64,000 nt of DNA from Sapria himalayana (Eukaryota; Streptophyta; Magnoliopsida; Malpighiales; Rafflesiaceae), in contig JAREIK010000330.1 in the NCBI GenBank assembly GCA_029783825.1, forward strand, positions 143,501-207,500. Direction: 5' to 3'. Position numbers and translations under genes: made by a program. How positions within the stretch are numbered: position 1 is the first letter of the stretch; the number at the start of each line of letters is the position of its first letter. Under the pieces are notes generated by a model that was given only the letters and a program-made list of their open reading frames with translations, had not been told where the DNA came from and searched no databases. This document shows, in pieces, positions 37,438 through 51,511 of the stretch.

Positions 37438-38512
37438 CATAGTTTCATTTGTTTGCTGGATTGTGCGGGAATTCATCATTGCAGAGAATTTCTGTCTCAC
37501 AATTAAATGGAATGGAAAAATGGAGATTGAGCCAAATTGGATATAAATATAGGAGATTCCATTGTAGGATATATTAATTCTGCATTTTGGCAGAATGGTG
37601 GATAGCTAAACGGTAAGGTTGTCAAAATAATATGTATGTAATTTAGAATTTCTGCATACTTAAAATATGTGCTAATTCTGCATCTCGGCAGAATTCGATA
37701 ACCTCATTAGAAAGGATGTATTTTGATTTTCCTTGCAGGACAATATGTATTCTGTCTTTTCCTTGCAGAATATTAAAGGGGAGAATTCGCTAATTATGTG
37801 GAGCTTGCCTTATGTTGTATAAGTTTAATCAAGAATAAGGTTAGTAGGGTGTTAAGTTCTGGTAGGCACGGTCATTGTTTTTTTTTGTTTTCTCTTTGGT
37901 TTTGTTATAGGATCGACAGTGAATACACGAGGAAGGTAGACGGTTGGAATCATGGGGAGATTAGAGCCAGAAGCACGGGGAAAAGGAGGGATAGAGGTCC
38001 GACCACAAGGGCAGCACTAAGCTGCTATTAAAGAGCCTCCAGTGAGGATGCTGCTGCTGTCTAAAACTTGTGAAATAGCCTCCAGGGATGCTGATAAAAC
38101 TGCTTCCATAAATATGCAGTGACAATATCAAATAAAGAGCCTCTACTGAGTACATATCATGGAAAACCTGTTGCTGTCTGTTGCGGCCAAAGCCTGTTGC
38201 TGTCTGTTGCTGCCAAAGCACATTTAGAGAGCTCCCTGTTGCTGCCATGAGATCTCTTGCTGTTGAGACGAATATGCCTGCTGGTGTGGAAACACTTCCT
38301 GCTGTTCACGGTTATATAATAAGGAAGAATCATACAGAGAGCGGTTACTGCTTCAGCTAATCCTAAGAAAATGATAACTTCTCTGAATTATTGACTAGGG
38401 TATTGCTCTGTAAATAGTATGTCTTTTAAGTTTTCTGAAGCAGTAAAGGTTTTCCTCCGCCTACAAGTGAGGGATATGTTTTCTTTAATAAATGATAAAA
38501 GCCTTTTTTTTA
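37438..38512 (+). other. LINE 3' UTR
   Basis: About 1.07 kb without a gene. It contains repeated TTCTGCAT..GGCAGAATTC words (37580-37700) and a tandem CTGTTGCTG-rich stretch (38165-38270). The last 75 bases (GTAAAGGTTTTCCTCCGCC then GAGGG) match the 3' end of the second LINE at 54513 when that one is read on its minus strand, showing family kinship. The end is GCC followed by T8 and A. Confidence 0.8.
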
Positions 38513-38528
38513 ATGTAGATAGATATAT
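38513..38528 (+). repeat. Right target-site duplication of the full-length LINE
   Basis: Identical to 31484-31499 over 16 bases. It directly follows the T8A end of the element. Confidence 0.8.
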
Positions 38529-40637
38529 AATTAGATAGATTGACAGATAAAAAGATAGAGAGATAGATAGATAGGCAAATAGATAGATAGATAGAAATAT
38601 AGATAGATAGACAAGTAGATAGATTAAAAGATAGACAGATATAAATATAGGCAAGTAGAGAGATATAAAATTTGATAGATAAACAAATTGACCAATAGAT
38701 ATATACACAAATAGATAGATAGAAAAATAGATAGATAGATAGATAGAAAAATATACAAATAATTAGAAATTTAGTTAGAATGATGGAAAGATAAATAGAT
38801 AGATAGAGAGACAACTAAAGGTACAGAGATTTAGAGACACATATAAACAGATTAATAGATATATAGATAGATAGATGGACAAATAAAAAGATAAATAGAT
38901 AGATATAAAGGTAGGAATATAGATAGATAGACTTATAAACTGAAAGACAGATAGATAAATAGATAGACAAATAGATAGACAAATAGACAAATAGATAGAT
39001 AGATAGATGTATAGATAGATGTATAGATAGATAGACATATATATAGACACATTGATAGACAAATATATATATAGATTGATAAATAGATAGTTTGACAAAT
39101 AAATAGATAGATAGATAGATATATAAATGGATAGATATAGAAATTAAAAGATAGATAGATTAACAAATAGATAGACAATTAGAGTTACAGATAGATAGAC
39201 AAATAGATAGATAGATTGATACACAAATAAATAGATTGATAGATATCCATATAGATAGATAGTAAGATAGAAAGATAGACAGATTGATTGATTGATAGAC
39301 ATATAGATAGATAGATTCATTGACAGATAGATAGATAATCATATTATTAGATAGATAGATAGACAGATAAATAGACATATAGAAAGAAAAATGGATAGAT
39401 AGACATTTAGATAGATAGTTAGATAGACAAATAGATAGATAGAAAGGTAGACATATAGATATATAGATATATAGTAAAATTAAAAGATAGAAAGATAGAT
39501 AGAATGATAGATAGATAGATAGATAGACTAATAGACATATAGATAGATACATAGATATATATACAATTAGATAGATAAAAAGATAAAAAGATTTAAAGAT
39601 AGATAGATAGACACATATATAGAAAGACAAAAAGACAAAAAGACAGATAGACTAATAGATAGAAAGATAGAAAGACAGAGAGACAAATATATTGATAGAC
39701 ATATAGTCAGTTAGATAGATAGATAAATATATTGATAGATAGACACAAGGGCACATAGACATATAGATAGAAAGATAGGAAGATAGATAGATAGATACAC
39801 AGATAGACAAAAAGATATATATACATATAGGTAGTTAGATAGATAGATATTTTAATAGATATTTAAATAGTTTGATATATACATAAAAAAATTGATAGAT
39901 ATGAAGATAGATAGACATATAGATAGATAAAAGATAGACAAATAGATTGATAGATAAACAGATAGATATGTAGATAGATATATATATAAACAGTTCGACA
40001 AATAGACATATAAATAGATATATAGTTAGACACACAAAGATAGATAGATAGATAGTTCAATGGACATATATATAAAAACACTTATGAAAAAAATTTACAT
40101 ATATCCAAATAGATAGATAGACAAATAAATAGATAAACATATAGACCAATAGGTAGATTGATAGATTTACAAATATATAGATAATAGATAGGTAGATAGA
40201 CAGATAAAAAAATATTTAGATTGATAGATAGATGGCGAGATAGACAGATAGAAAGATAGATATATAGATATATTGATAGATAGGTAGTTAGATATATAGA
40301 TAGTTAGATAGATAGATATTCATATAGATAGAGAGTTAAATACATACATAGATACACAAATAGATATATAGATAGAAAGATAAATATATAGACATATAGA
40401 CACAAATATAGATCGTTTGATAGATAGATAGAAAGATAGATTGATAGAAAGATAGATAGATAGACATATACACATATAGAGAGATAAATAAATAGACAAG
40501 AAATTAGATAAAGAGATAATCAACAAATAGATAGACATAGAAATATAAAGATAAAAGATAGATTGATAGAGAGATAAATAGATATAGATAAACAGATAGA
40601 CATATAGATTGATAGACAGATAAAAATATTGCTAAAA

Positions 40638-40875
40638 TAGTAGGTAGGTAGATAGGTTTGTAGGTAGTTAAGTTTTTAGAGATGAAATGATATAGAAAGA
40701 TAGAGAGATCGAGACAAAGATATAGAGTGAGAGCGATAGAGAGATAAAGATATAATGAGATAGAGATAGTGAGATATAGAAAGATAAAGAGATAGATAGA
40801 TATACTGATAAATAAAAATACAGATAAAGAGACAGATAGACAAATAGAGAGACAAAGAGATATAAAGTTAGAAAG
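40638..40875 (+). repeat. TAGG/GAGATA higher-order module, copy 4
   Basis: TAGGTAGGTAGATAGG-type start (40638-40680) followed by GAGATA/GAGATC-rich repeat to about 40875. Copy 5 follows after only 75 bases. Confidence 0.7.
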
Positions 40876-40950
40876 ATAGATAGATAGATAGACAGATATA
40901 CAAATACAGATAGACATATAGACATATAGATAGTTATATAGATTGAAATA

Positions 40951-41148
40951 TAGCTAGAAAGGTAGGTAGGTAGATAGGTATGTATATAGCTAGGTTGGTA
41001 AGTTGAGATATAAAGATATAGTGAGATGCAGAGATAGAGAGATAAAGAGATATAGAGATAGAGATAAATAGAGATTGAGCGATAGAGATATAAGGATATG
41101 GAGAGATAGATATATTGAAAGATAGAGAGATAAAGAGAAATAAAGATA
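40951..41148 (+). repeat. TAGG/GAGATA higher-order module, copy 5
   Basis: AGCTAGAAAGGTAGGTAGG start (40951-41010) passing into GAGATA-rich repeat. It is a near neighbour of copy 4, suggesting local duplication of the whole module. Confidence 0.7.
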
Positions 41149-41707
41149 GACAGACAGACAGATAGATAGATAAAATGATAAATAGTTACATAGATAATAG
41201 ATATACAAATAGACATATAGACAAAAAGATAGATAGACATATAGACAATTAGACTGATAGATAGATAGATAGATTTATTGAAAGACTGATAGACAAGTAG
41301 ACTGATAGAATGATATACTGATAGGCTAATAGATTTATAGACTGACAGATAGAGAGACATAAAGATAGAAAGACTAAAAGATAGATAGATTGACAAATAG
41401 ATAATCAGATAGATAGAAAGAGAGAAAGATACATAGATAGATAGGCTTATAGACAAATAGATAGAGAGAGAGATTGAGAGATAGATAGATACATAGATAG
41501 CTAAACAGATAGACAGATAAACAGATAGACAGATAGACAAATAGAAAGATACACATATAGATAGATCGATGGATAGTTAGATAGATAGACAGACAAATAG
41601 ATAGATTGATAGATAGACAGATAGATAGATAGACATGTAAATAGCTAGACTAATAGATAGATAGACAAATAGATTGATTGATAAAAAGGCAGATATATAG
41701 ATAGTTA

Positions 41708-42002
41708 CGATGGTTGGTAGCAAAGTAGGTACATATGTAGGTAGGTAGGTATGTAGTTAGGTAGGTTGGTAGGTATTTATGTTGGTAGGTAGGTAAAGAT
41801 ATAAAGTGATAGAGAGGAATAGAGAAAAAGTGATAAAAAGATATAGAGATAAAGAATTAAAGATATAGAAATATAAAATAATAGAAAGATAAAGAGATAG
41901 AGAGAAATAGAGATGGAGAGATAATGAGATATAAAGAAAAAGAGAAGGAAAGATAAAGAGATATTGAGAAAGAGAGATGGAGATATAGTGAGATAGAGAG
42001 AT

Positions 42003-42006
<4 letters not shown>
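41708..42006 (+). repeat. TAGG/GAGATA higher-order module, copy 6
   Basis: The longest TAGG segment (41708-41795), containing GGTAGGTATTTATGTTGG as in copy 1, followed by GAGATA-rich repeat. It ends directly at an (AT)n run. Confidence 0.75.
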
Positions 42007-42043
<37 letters not shown>

Positions 42044-42064
42044 TATAAAGATATATAGATAGAA

Positions 42065-42115
<51 letters not shown>
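42005..42115. repeat. Two (AT)n microsatellites separated by 25 bases
   Basis: Runs at 42005-42041 and 42067-42115 flank AGATATAAAGATATATAGATAGAATG. They terminate the sixth TAGG/GAGATA module. Confidence 0.95.
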
Positions 42116-42120
<5 letters not shown>

Positions 42121-42281
42121 ACAGACAGACAAATAGATAAATAGATAAACAAACAGTAGTTAGACAAATAGACTTACAGACTAATAGATAGAAATATATA
42201 TAGTTAGATAGACAGACAGATAGATAAATAGATAAACAAATAGTAGTTAGACAAATAGACTTACAGACAAATAGATAGAAA
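42114..42281 (+). repeat. Tandem duplication, 87-bp period
   Basis: Copies at 42114-42200 and 42201-42281 share AGTAGTTAGACAAATAGACT and the flanking order of CAGACAGA, ATAGATAAACAAA and TTACAGA words. A few substitutions separate them. This is a segmental event on top of the tetranucleotide background. Confidence 0.8.
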
Positions 42282-44605
42282 GTCATTCAGATAGACTGAT
42301 AGACTGATTGTCTGATATACTAATATGCTAACATAATGATATACTTACAAATGATAGACTAATATACTAATAGATAGACAAATAGAAAGCTAGACAAATA
42401 GGTAGAAAAAAAGACAGAATGAAAAATACACAGATAGATAGACAATCAAGCAGACATGCAAACAGACAAATAGACAAACATAAGATATATAGACAGACAG
42501 ACATAAATATATAAGACAAATATATAGATTGATAGACAAATAGATCGACATATAGATTTACATTTTGATAGATTGATAGATAAATAGATATATAGAAAGA
42601 TATATAGACAGAAAAATAGATAGATAGATAGAAGGATAGATACAAAGATAGACATATAGACAAATAAATAGATTAACTAAACGAATGACAAATAGACAGG
42701 CAGATAGACAGATTGGAATATTGACATACAGACAGAAAGATAAACAAAAAAATAGATAGAAAAACAAACAAATAGACAGACATAAAGATAAAAAGATAGA
42801 TATAAAGAAAGATAGTCAATTAGTAATCTAGGAATACAGATAGATAGTCAGGCTAATAAATAGCTTGAAACACAGATAGTTAGGTAGACAGGTCGATAGA
42901 TGGACTTACATACATATAGACAAATAAACAAAAAGATATACATATATATAGATAAATAGATAGATAGATAGACTGATACATAGACATATAGGTAGATAGT
43001 TTGATAGACAAATTGAAAAACAAATTAATATATAGATATAGGCAGATACATAGATAGATAAATAGATAGATAGATAGATAGACAAATAGATAGTTAGATA
43101 GATAGATAAATCGAAAGATAGATAGATAAAAAGATAGATAGATACATAGAAAGATAAATAGATACAAAATTAGATATATTAATAGCAAGATAAATTGATA
43201 GATAAACAAATAGCTACATAGTTTGTCACACAAATTATTAGAAAGATTAATATAGATAGATAGAAATAATAATTGACAGATAGTAAGATAGATAGATAGA
43301 TATATAGATAGATAGATAAGATAGATAAATAAATAGATAGAAAGATATTAGACATATAGACAGATAGACAGATAAATAAATAAATAAATAGAAATATAAA
43401 GAGTTAGACCAAAAGAAAGATATAGAGATAAAGAGATAGATTGATATATAGATAAATAGATAGATAGAAAGGTAGAAAGACAGATATACATATAAATAGA
43501 TAGATAGATAGACTGATAAACATATAGACAGAAAGAAAAATACATAGATAGATAGAAATATAGAATTATAGACAGAAGAAAAATAGAATGGATGTTTGGT
43601 AGATAGATAAATAGATAGATAGATAGATAAACAGATAGAGAGATAGAGAAATAGAGAGATAGATAAACAAATAAAAAGATAGATATATAAACAAATTGTT
43701 AGATAGACAAATCGATAGATAGATAGATAGATATAAAGATAAATATAAAGATAGGATGATAGATATATTGATAGATAGATAGACAAATAGATAGACAGAT
43801 AGATACTTAGATAGATAAACAAAAAGAAAGAAAAATAAATAGACAGTTAGATAGACATATAGATAAGTAGATAGATAAATATATCATTAGATAGATTGTT
43901 ATACATTTTTATATAGAGATTGATAGATTGATTGATAGTAAGATAGATAGATAGATTAAGAGATAGATAGATAGATAGATTTATAGACAGATTGATATAT
44001 AGATAGATAGATTGATAGATAAATAGATATATAGATATATAGACAGGTCGACACACAAATAGATAAAAATATTATTAGATAGATAGACAGATAGACTGAT
44101 AGATAGATATATAGATAGGTAGATAGATAAGTAGATATAATGATACATAGATAGATAAATAAGCATAAATATAGATAGATAAGCATATAAATAGATAGAC
44201 ATATAGTCTAATAGACTAATAGACATATAAATAAAAAGATAGATAGATTGATTGATTGATTGATAGTAATATAGAGAGAAAGATAGAATGAAAGATGAAA
44301 ATAAATACATACTAAGATATAAAAAGACAAATAGAGAGATAGAGAAACATAGAGATAATTAGACATATAGAAAAATATACATGTTAATAGATAGACAAAA
44401 AGACAAAAAGACAAATAGATTGATAAATAATTAGACAGATAGACAAAGAGACAGATAGATAGGCTGATTAATAAATACATAGATAGACAGACTGATAGAC
44501 TAATAAACTGATAGACTAATTGATTGATAGACTAATAGACAAATAGATAGGTAGATAGATAGATAAACAAACAAGCAGTCAGCCAGACAAATAGATAGTC
44601 AGGTA

Positions 44606-44668
44606 GATAGATAGTTAGGAAGATTGATATTCAGGCAGATAGATAGTTATGAAGATTGATATTCAGGA
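44606..44668 (+). repeat. Tandem duplication, 32-bp period
   Basis: Two copies of GATAGTTA(G/T)GAAGATTGATATTCAGG, the shared part starting at 44619 and 44651, with one substitution. The GAAGATTGATATTCAGG word is not a tetranucleotide repeat. Confidence 0.8.
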
Positions 44669-46077
44669 TGATAAGTAGATAAAATAAATACAAACATACA
44701 AACAAATAGATAGACATTTAAGAAGATAGACAGACAAAAAGATAGAAATAAAGATAGACAGATATATAGATAGACAAATAATCATAGAGATAGATAGATA
44801 GTTTGATTAATATATTGATACACAAATTGATTGATAGATATATAGAAATATTGATAGATAGATTGATAAATAGATTTATAGACAAATTGAAAGACTAATT
44901 AATAGACAGACAGATAGACATATAGTAAGATAGACAAATAAATAGACAAATATATAGACAGATAGATAAATATATAAATAAATAGATTGATTGATAGACA
45001 TTTAGATAGAAACATAGAAAGATAGAAAATTAAATAGATAGATAAAAAGACATATAGATAGATAGATAGATATAGATAGATAGATAGACAAATAGATAAA
45101 CAAATAAATAGATAGTTTGATCGATAGATTAATAGATAGATAGATTGAAAGATAGACAAACAGACAGATAGATAGATATAAATTCAAGTAGACAAATAGA
45201 TAGATAGACAGATAGATAGGTTGATAGATAGATAGATAGAGATAAAGATAGATAGAAAGATATATAGATAGATAGCTAAATAGATAGAAACATAGATAGA
45301 TAGACAAATACATAGATACAAAGATAGATAGATATATAGATATGATAGTTAGATAGATAAATAGATAGATAGAACAATAGATAGTCTGATAAAAATATAG
45401 ACAAATATACAAATAGATAGATAGAAATACAAACAGAGTGACAAAAAGATAAATAGAGAGATAGAGAGATAGAAAAATAGATAGATAGAAAAAAATATAG
45501 ATAGTTAGACAAATAGATACATAGAGAGATAGAGAGATAGAAAGATAGACATAGATATAAAAATAAGTAGATAGATAGATAGATAGATAGACAAATAGAT
45601 AGATAGATAGATATATGGATATATATATATATATATAGACATATATATAGACAAATAGATATCTAGATAGATTGATAGATTGAAAAATATATAGAAAAAA
45701 AGATAGATAGACTGACATATAGATTGATAGAAATATAGACAAATAGATATATAGATAGATAGACAGATAAATAGACAAACAAATAGACAGATAGACAAAT
45801 AAATAAAAAAATAGATAGACAAATAGATAAATAGATTGATAGATATTTTCACAGACAAAGTGATAGATAGATTAATAGAAAGATAGATATATAGATTGCT
45901 AGACAAATAGATACACATATAGATATAATGAAAGATAGCTATATAAACAAATAGATAAAGAAATATTCATAAAGATATATTGATACATAGACATATAGAC
46001 AGATAGTCATGTGGATAGATTAATAGATAGACACATAGACAGAAAAATAGATAGAGAGATAGATAGGTAGACAAATA

Positions 46078-46330
46078 GAGTACCAATGAATTATAATGAT
46101 AGGTTGTTTAATGGTTGGTAATATATTCGACAACAACTCTAAAGACCAATTTTCGACCAAAATTATTTGGTCTGTAATTATGGTGGGCATTTTGTCGCAA
46201 ATTTGGTTAGTAGAATTTTTTTTCTAACCCTTTATTGGTCGCAATCTGGTTTTGTTTTGGATATCAATTACCGACCAAATTTTTTGTTAGTTTTCAGTCA
46301 ATATTATCATAATTTTTAGTAGTCATATAA
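46078..46330. other. TE-like spacer at array strand switch
   Basis: About 250 bases of non-array DNA with several CGACCAAA/TTTGGTCG/TTGGTCGCAA words in both orientations, for example CGACCAAAATTATTTGGTC. Words of this kind are common in plant miniature elements with CACTA-like ends. On the minus strand the right edge reads GACTACTAAAAATT, one base from a CACTACTAAAAA-type terminus; no matching left end is seen. To its left the array is GATA on +, to its right TATC on +. I call it a probable truncated transposon or breakpoint filler, without a gene. Confidence 0.55.
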
Positions 46331-49300
46331 GTTTATCTATCTATTTGTCTATATGTTTCTTATCTATCTATCTATCTATCTCTGTCTATATCTCTATTTA
46401 TAAATCAATCTATCTATATTTATTTTTTTCTATCTCTCTGACTATCTCTCTCTCTCATTTATCTTTTAGTATATAAGTCTATTAGTCTTTGGGTCTATCT
46501 ATCTATTTATTATCTATCTATCTATCTGTCTATCTATCTATGTAGCTATCTAACTATCTAACTATCTATCTGTTAATTTATAAATTTTTCTATGTATTTA
46601 TTTGTCTATCTATCTATCTACCTACCTATCTAATTATTTATTGATATATCTATCTATCAATATGTCTATCTATATATCTATCTATCTAACTATTTATTTA
46701 TATATTTGTGTTTCTATGTATCTATCTATATGTCTATTTGTCTATCTATATATTTGTGTATCTATCTATCTATCTATTTGTATATCTACCAATCTATTTT
46801 TTTATTTATCTATCAATTTGTTAATCTATATATCTATCTATTTATCTGTGTATTTAAAGAATTTTCTATTTGTCTATCTATCTATTTGTCAATCTATCTA
46901 ATTATTTTGTGTGTATCTATCTATCTACCTATCTATCTATCTATCTATTTATCTATATACCTTTCTATCTATCTATATATTTATTGATTTTTCAATCAAT
47001 CTATCTGTCATTCTATATATTTGCTTATTTATATATCTATTTACTTGTCTATCTATAGATTTTTTTATCTATCGTTATGTCAATCTATCTATTTATTTGA
47101 CTATCTACCTATTTATCTATGTACTAATATATCTTTTTGTCTTTTTATCTATTTTTCAATCTATCTATCTGTATATTTAATTATCTATTTATCTGTCTAT
47201 ATGTATATTTGCTTATTTATCTATCTATATATATGTATGTCTATCTATCTGTATATATATATATCTATATATCTAAATATCTGTCTATATATATATGTAT
47301 ATATATATATATATCTGTTTATCTATCTATCTTTTTGTCTCTATCTTTATCTGTCTATCTTTCTATCTGTTTATCTGTCTATCTTTGTAAACATCTATAT
47401 GTCTATCTATCTTTCTATCTATCCATCTCCATGTCAATCTCTCTATCTATTTATCTGTCAATCTATTTATCTATTTATCTATTTATCTTGCTCTCTATTT
47501 ATCTTTCTATCTTTATGTCTCTCTATTTATCTATCGATCTATCTATATGTATATCTATCTATTTGTATGTTTTTTTAATCTAACTATTTGTCTATCTGTA
47601 TATCTATATATGTATTTGTCATACTGTCTATCTATCTATTTATCTATCTACATATCTATATATCTATATATCTATATATTTTTCTAAGTGTCTATTTATC
47701 TTTCAATATTTTTTTTCTTTTTGTGTTTTTGTCTTTTGCCTATCGGTCTATTTGTATATCTTCTTATCAATCTGTTAGTCAATCAATCTATTAGTCAATC
47801 AATGAATCTATCTATCTATATATCTATCTAATGATCTATCAGTCTATCTATCTTTCTATCTATCTATCAATCTTTATGTTTCTCTATCTATCTATTTATA
47901 TATCTATCTATCTATCTGTGTATTTGTCTATCATTATATATTTCTATTTGTCTATCTATCTATTTATTTTTCTACATTTATATTGTTTTATTTGGCTTTC
48001 TATCTATCTATCTCTATCTGTCTATCTATCTATCTATCAATCTTTCTATCTGTCAATCATTCAATCAATCTATCTATTTATTTGTATGTGTATATATATA
48101 TATCTACCGAGCTTTGTATTTGTCTATCTATTTGACTATCTATCTATTTGTATATCTATCTATTTGTCTATATGGCTATCTTTCTATCTATCTATTTATC
48201 GATATGTCTATATCTCTATCTTTCTAAGTGTCTATCAATTTATTTGTCTATCTACCTATTTAACTATATGTCTATATATCTATTTAATTATTTTCATTCT
48301 ATCTATATATCTTTCTATATATATATATATATCTATCTATCAATCTATCTCTCTATTTGTCTATCTATCAATATACTATCTATCTATCTATTTAAATGTA
48401 TGTGTATCTATCTATCTATTTGTTTGTCTACATGATAATAAGTCTATCTATCTATATTTATATCTATCTAACTATCTATCTTTCTATCAATATAACTATC
48501 TATCTAACTATCTAACTATCATTCTATCTATTAGTCTTTTAATAAATCTATCTTTCTATCACTCTATATATAAATCAATGTAGCTATTTATCTATTTGTC
48601 TGTCTTTTTGTTTATTGGTTATTCTTTATTTATTTATCTATTTATCTATTTATCTTTCTATTTATTTATTTATTTATTTATCTTTATGTGTAACTATCTA
48701 ACTAACTATATATATATATATATATATCTCTATGAACCTATCTATCTAATTGACTAACTATCTATATGTCTATTGGTTATTCTTTCTATTTGTCTATATG
48801 ACTATCTTCCTATCTATCTATCTAACTAGCAAACTATCTATCTATTTATATATCTATCTATATATTTGTCTAACTATCTAACTATCTATCTGTTTATATG
48901 TCTATCTATCTCTCTAACTATATAATAAACTTTCTTTCTATCAGTCTATCTATCTCTATATCTAACTATATTTATATGTGTATATCTATCTATATGTCTA
49001 TCTTCCTATCTCTCTATCTACTTATCTATATATTTATCTATTAATCTATCATATTATTTGTCTATCTATATATTTATCTATTTCACAATTTGTCTATCTA
49101 TTTATTTTTTATCTGTCTATTTATCTATCTATCTATTTCTCTATCTATATATTTTGTATGTATGTATATATATCTAGCTATCTGACTATCTATCTATTTA
49201 TATATCGATCTATTTATATATATGTCAATAAATCAATCTATAAGTCTATCTGACTACTTTCAATCTTTCAATCTTTCTATCTTAATATTTATTTATCTGT

Positions 49301-51511
49301 ATAAATGTCTATCTCTTGATTTTCCTATCTATCTATCTACCGATGTGTCTAATTGTTTATCTATCTGTCTATCTTGCTTTGTATCACTCTTTTTGTCTAT
49401 GTATATGTGTCTATGTCTATGCCTATGCATCTATGTGTCTATGTGCCTATTTGTCAATGTGTATAGGTTTCTATCTCTTTATCTATCTATCTATATATCG
49501 ATCTAACTGTCTATCAATATAACTATCTGTCTATCTATCTATTTACCTATTTGTCTATTGTCTATATGTCTATATGTATATGTTTCTATGTATCTTTCTA
49601 TCTACTTGTTTATCTATCTATCTATTTATTTTTTATCTATCTATATATCTATCTATCTATTTATCTATCTACTTATCTATCTGTATGTATAACTTTAATT
49701 TTGTCTATTTGTATCTCTATCTATCTTTTACTATATAAGTCTATCATTTTAGCTTTCTATTTATCTATCTATCTGTCTATCGATCGATCAATCTATTTGT
49801 CTGCCTAAGTATCTATCTATCTATCCATCTATCAATTAGTCTATTTATGTATTAATTTATTTGTATATCAATCTATCTATCTATTTGACTATCTCTCTAT
49901 TTGTTAATCTATTTATCTATTTATATGTCTATTTGCATATTTATTGATCTATCTATCTACCTATTTGTATGTCTATCTGTATATATGTTTATCTGTCTAT
50001 CTAACTATTTGGCTATCATTCTATCTAACAATTTGTCTATCTTTCTAAATGTCTAACATCTATCTTTCTATATGTCTATTTGTCTACCTATCTTTCTATA
50101 TCCGTCTTTTTATCTAATTGTCTAACTATCTAACTAACTATCTAACTATTTATCTATCTATTTATCTATCTATCTGTCAAACTAATTATCTATCTAATTT
50201 TTATCAGCCTATTCATCATATATTTATCTATCTTTCTATCTATATATGTGTTTATGTGTCTATCCATCTATTTGTCAATCTGCTTATCTCTCTATATATC
50301 TATCTATCTTTTTATTTATCTATCTATCTATCAACCTATATATCTATTAATCTATCTATTTGTCTATATGGCTATGTCTTTATCTCTTTATCTACCTTTG
50401 AATTTAACAGTCTATAAGTTTATTTATCTATCTATCAATCTATCTAATATTTAATATGTCTATCTTTCTATCTATCAATCTTTAAATCATTCTATTATCA
50501 ATCAGTCATTTATCTATCTGTCTATCTATCTATTTGTCTATATGACTTTATTTTATCTATCTATCCACCTATCTATCTATATAATTATCTATTTGTCTAT
50601 ATGTCTATATATCAATCTATGTAACTAACTATCTATCTGTATATTTGTATATGTTCTACCTTTCTGTGTCTATCTATTGATCTGTCTATTAATTTATCTG
50701 TTTATCAATCTTTCTATCAGTCTATCTATATATCAATTTATATATCTATCTATATATTTATATGTCTATCGGTCTATCTATCTAATTTTATAATTATCTA
50801 ATTGTCTATCGATATATTTATCTATCTGTCTATTTATATCTCTATGTGTCTATCTAAATATTTGTCTATTTGCCTATCTTTCTAACTATCTATCTTATGG
50901 TTGTGTATCTATCTATCTATATATCTATCGACCTTTATATCTGTCGGTCCCTCCATATGTCACTTTGTTTATCTCTCTATGTTTCTATGTGTCTATCTAT
51001 CTATCTATTTATTTATCTATCTGTCTATCTATTAATCTCTCTCTCTCTCTCTATCTATATATCTATCTGTATACATGTTTATCTATCTATCTATTTGTAT
51101 ATGTATCTATCTATCTATATGTGTATATGTCTATCTGTCTATCTTTCCATCTATTTTTTATCTACGATCTATCTTTCTATCTATCTATATGTCAATATGC
51201 CTATCTATATATATGTCTATCTATCTATCTCATATAATCTTTTTATCTGTTTATCCACAATCTATCTTAGTATCTATCTATCTATCTAAATAATTAGTTG
51301 TCTATCAATTTATCTATCTAATTGTGTACAAATCAATATATTTATAATTCTATCTATATATCTAATATTATTCCTATATGGCTATCTGTTTATACGTCTA
51401 TCAATCTATATGTCTATCTATCGATATGTCTATCTATATATCTAATTATCAGTTTGTCTATATGTCAATTTATCTATCAAAATATTTGTCTATCTATCTC
51501 TCTATATATTA

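Larger units (their letters stand above)
31500..38512 (+). mobile_element. Full-length, inactivated plant L1-type LINE
   Basis: A 7013-bp non-LTR retrotransposon bounded by 16-bp target duplications. Order: 5' UTR with tandem TCGGCGAAAA repeats (31500-32181), ORF1 (32182-33410, frameshifted), spacer, ORF2 (33550-37437; endonuclease, reverse transcriptase, zf-RVT-like region, RNase H), and a 3' UTR of about 1.07 kb. It is inserted in the GATA array, and its base composition and codon-like sequence contrast sharply with the flanks. Both ORFs are disrupted, so it is not autonomous. Its 3' end finishes in T8A rather than a poly(A) tail. Confidence 0.92.
38513..46077 (+). repeat. Degenerate GATA/TAGA tetranucleotide array, block 3
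   Basis: Starts with the right LINE target-site copy (38513-38528) and continues in the same strand and style as block 2. It contains three of the six TAGG/GAGATA modules clustered within 1.4 kb, two long (AT)n runs and two short tandem duplications. It ends at about 46077, where non-array DNA and then a strand switch follow. Confidence 0.95.

Noticed and set aside
37798..38248. Short open frames on both strands in the LINE 3' UTR
   Set aside because: No start context, no domain, and they overlap simple CTGTTGCTG repeats.
46078..46330. Complete miniature inverted-repeat transposon at the strand switch
   Set aside because: Only the right edge resembles a CACTA-type terminus; no matching left terminus or target duplication is visible, so it is kept as TE-like DNA only.
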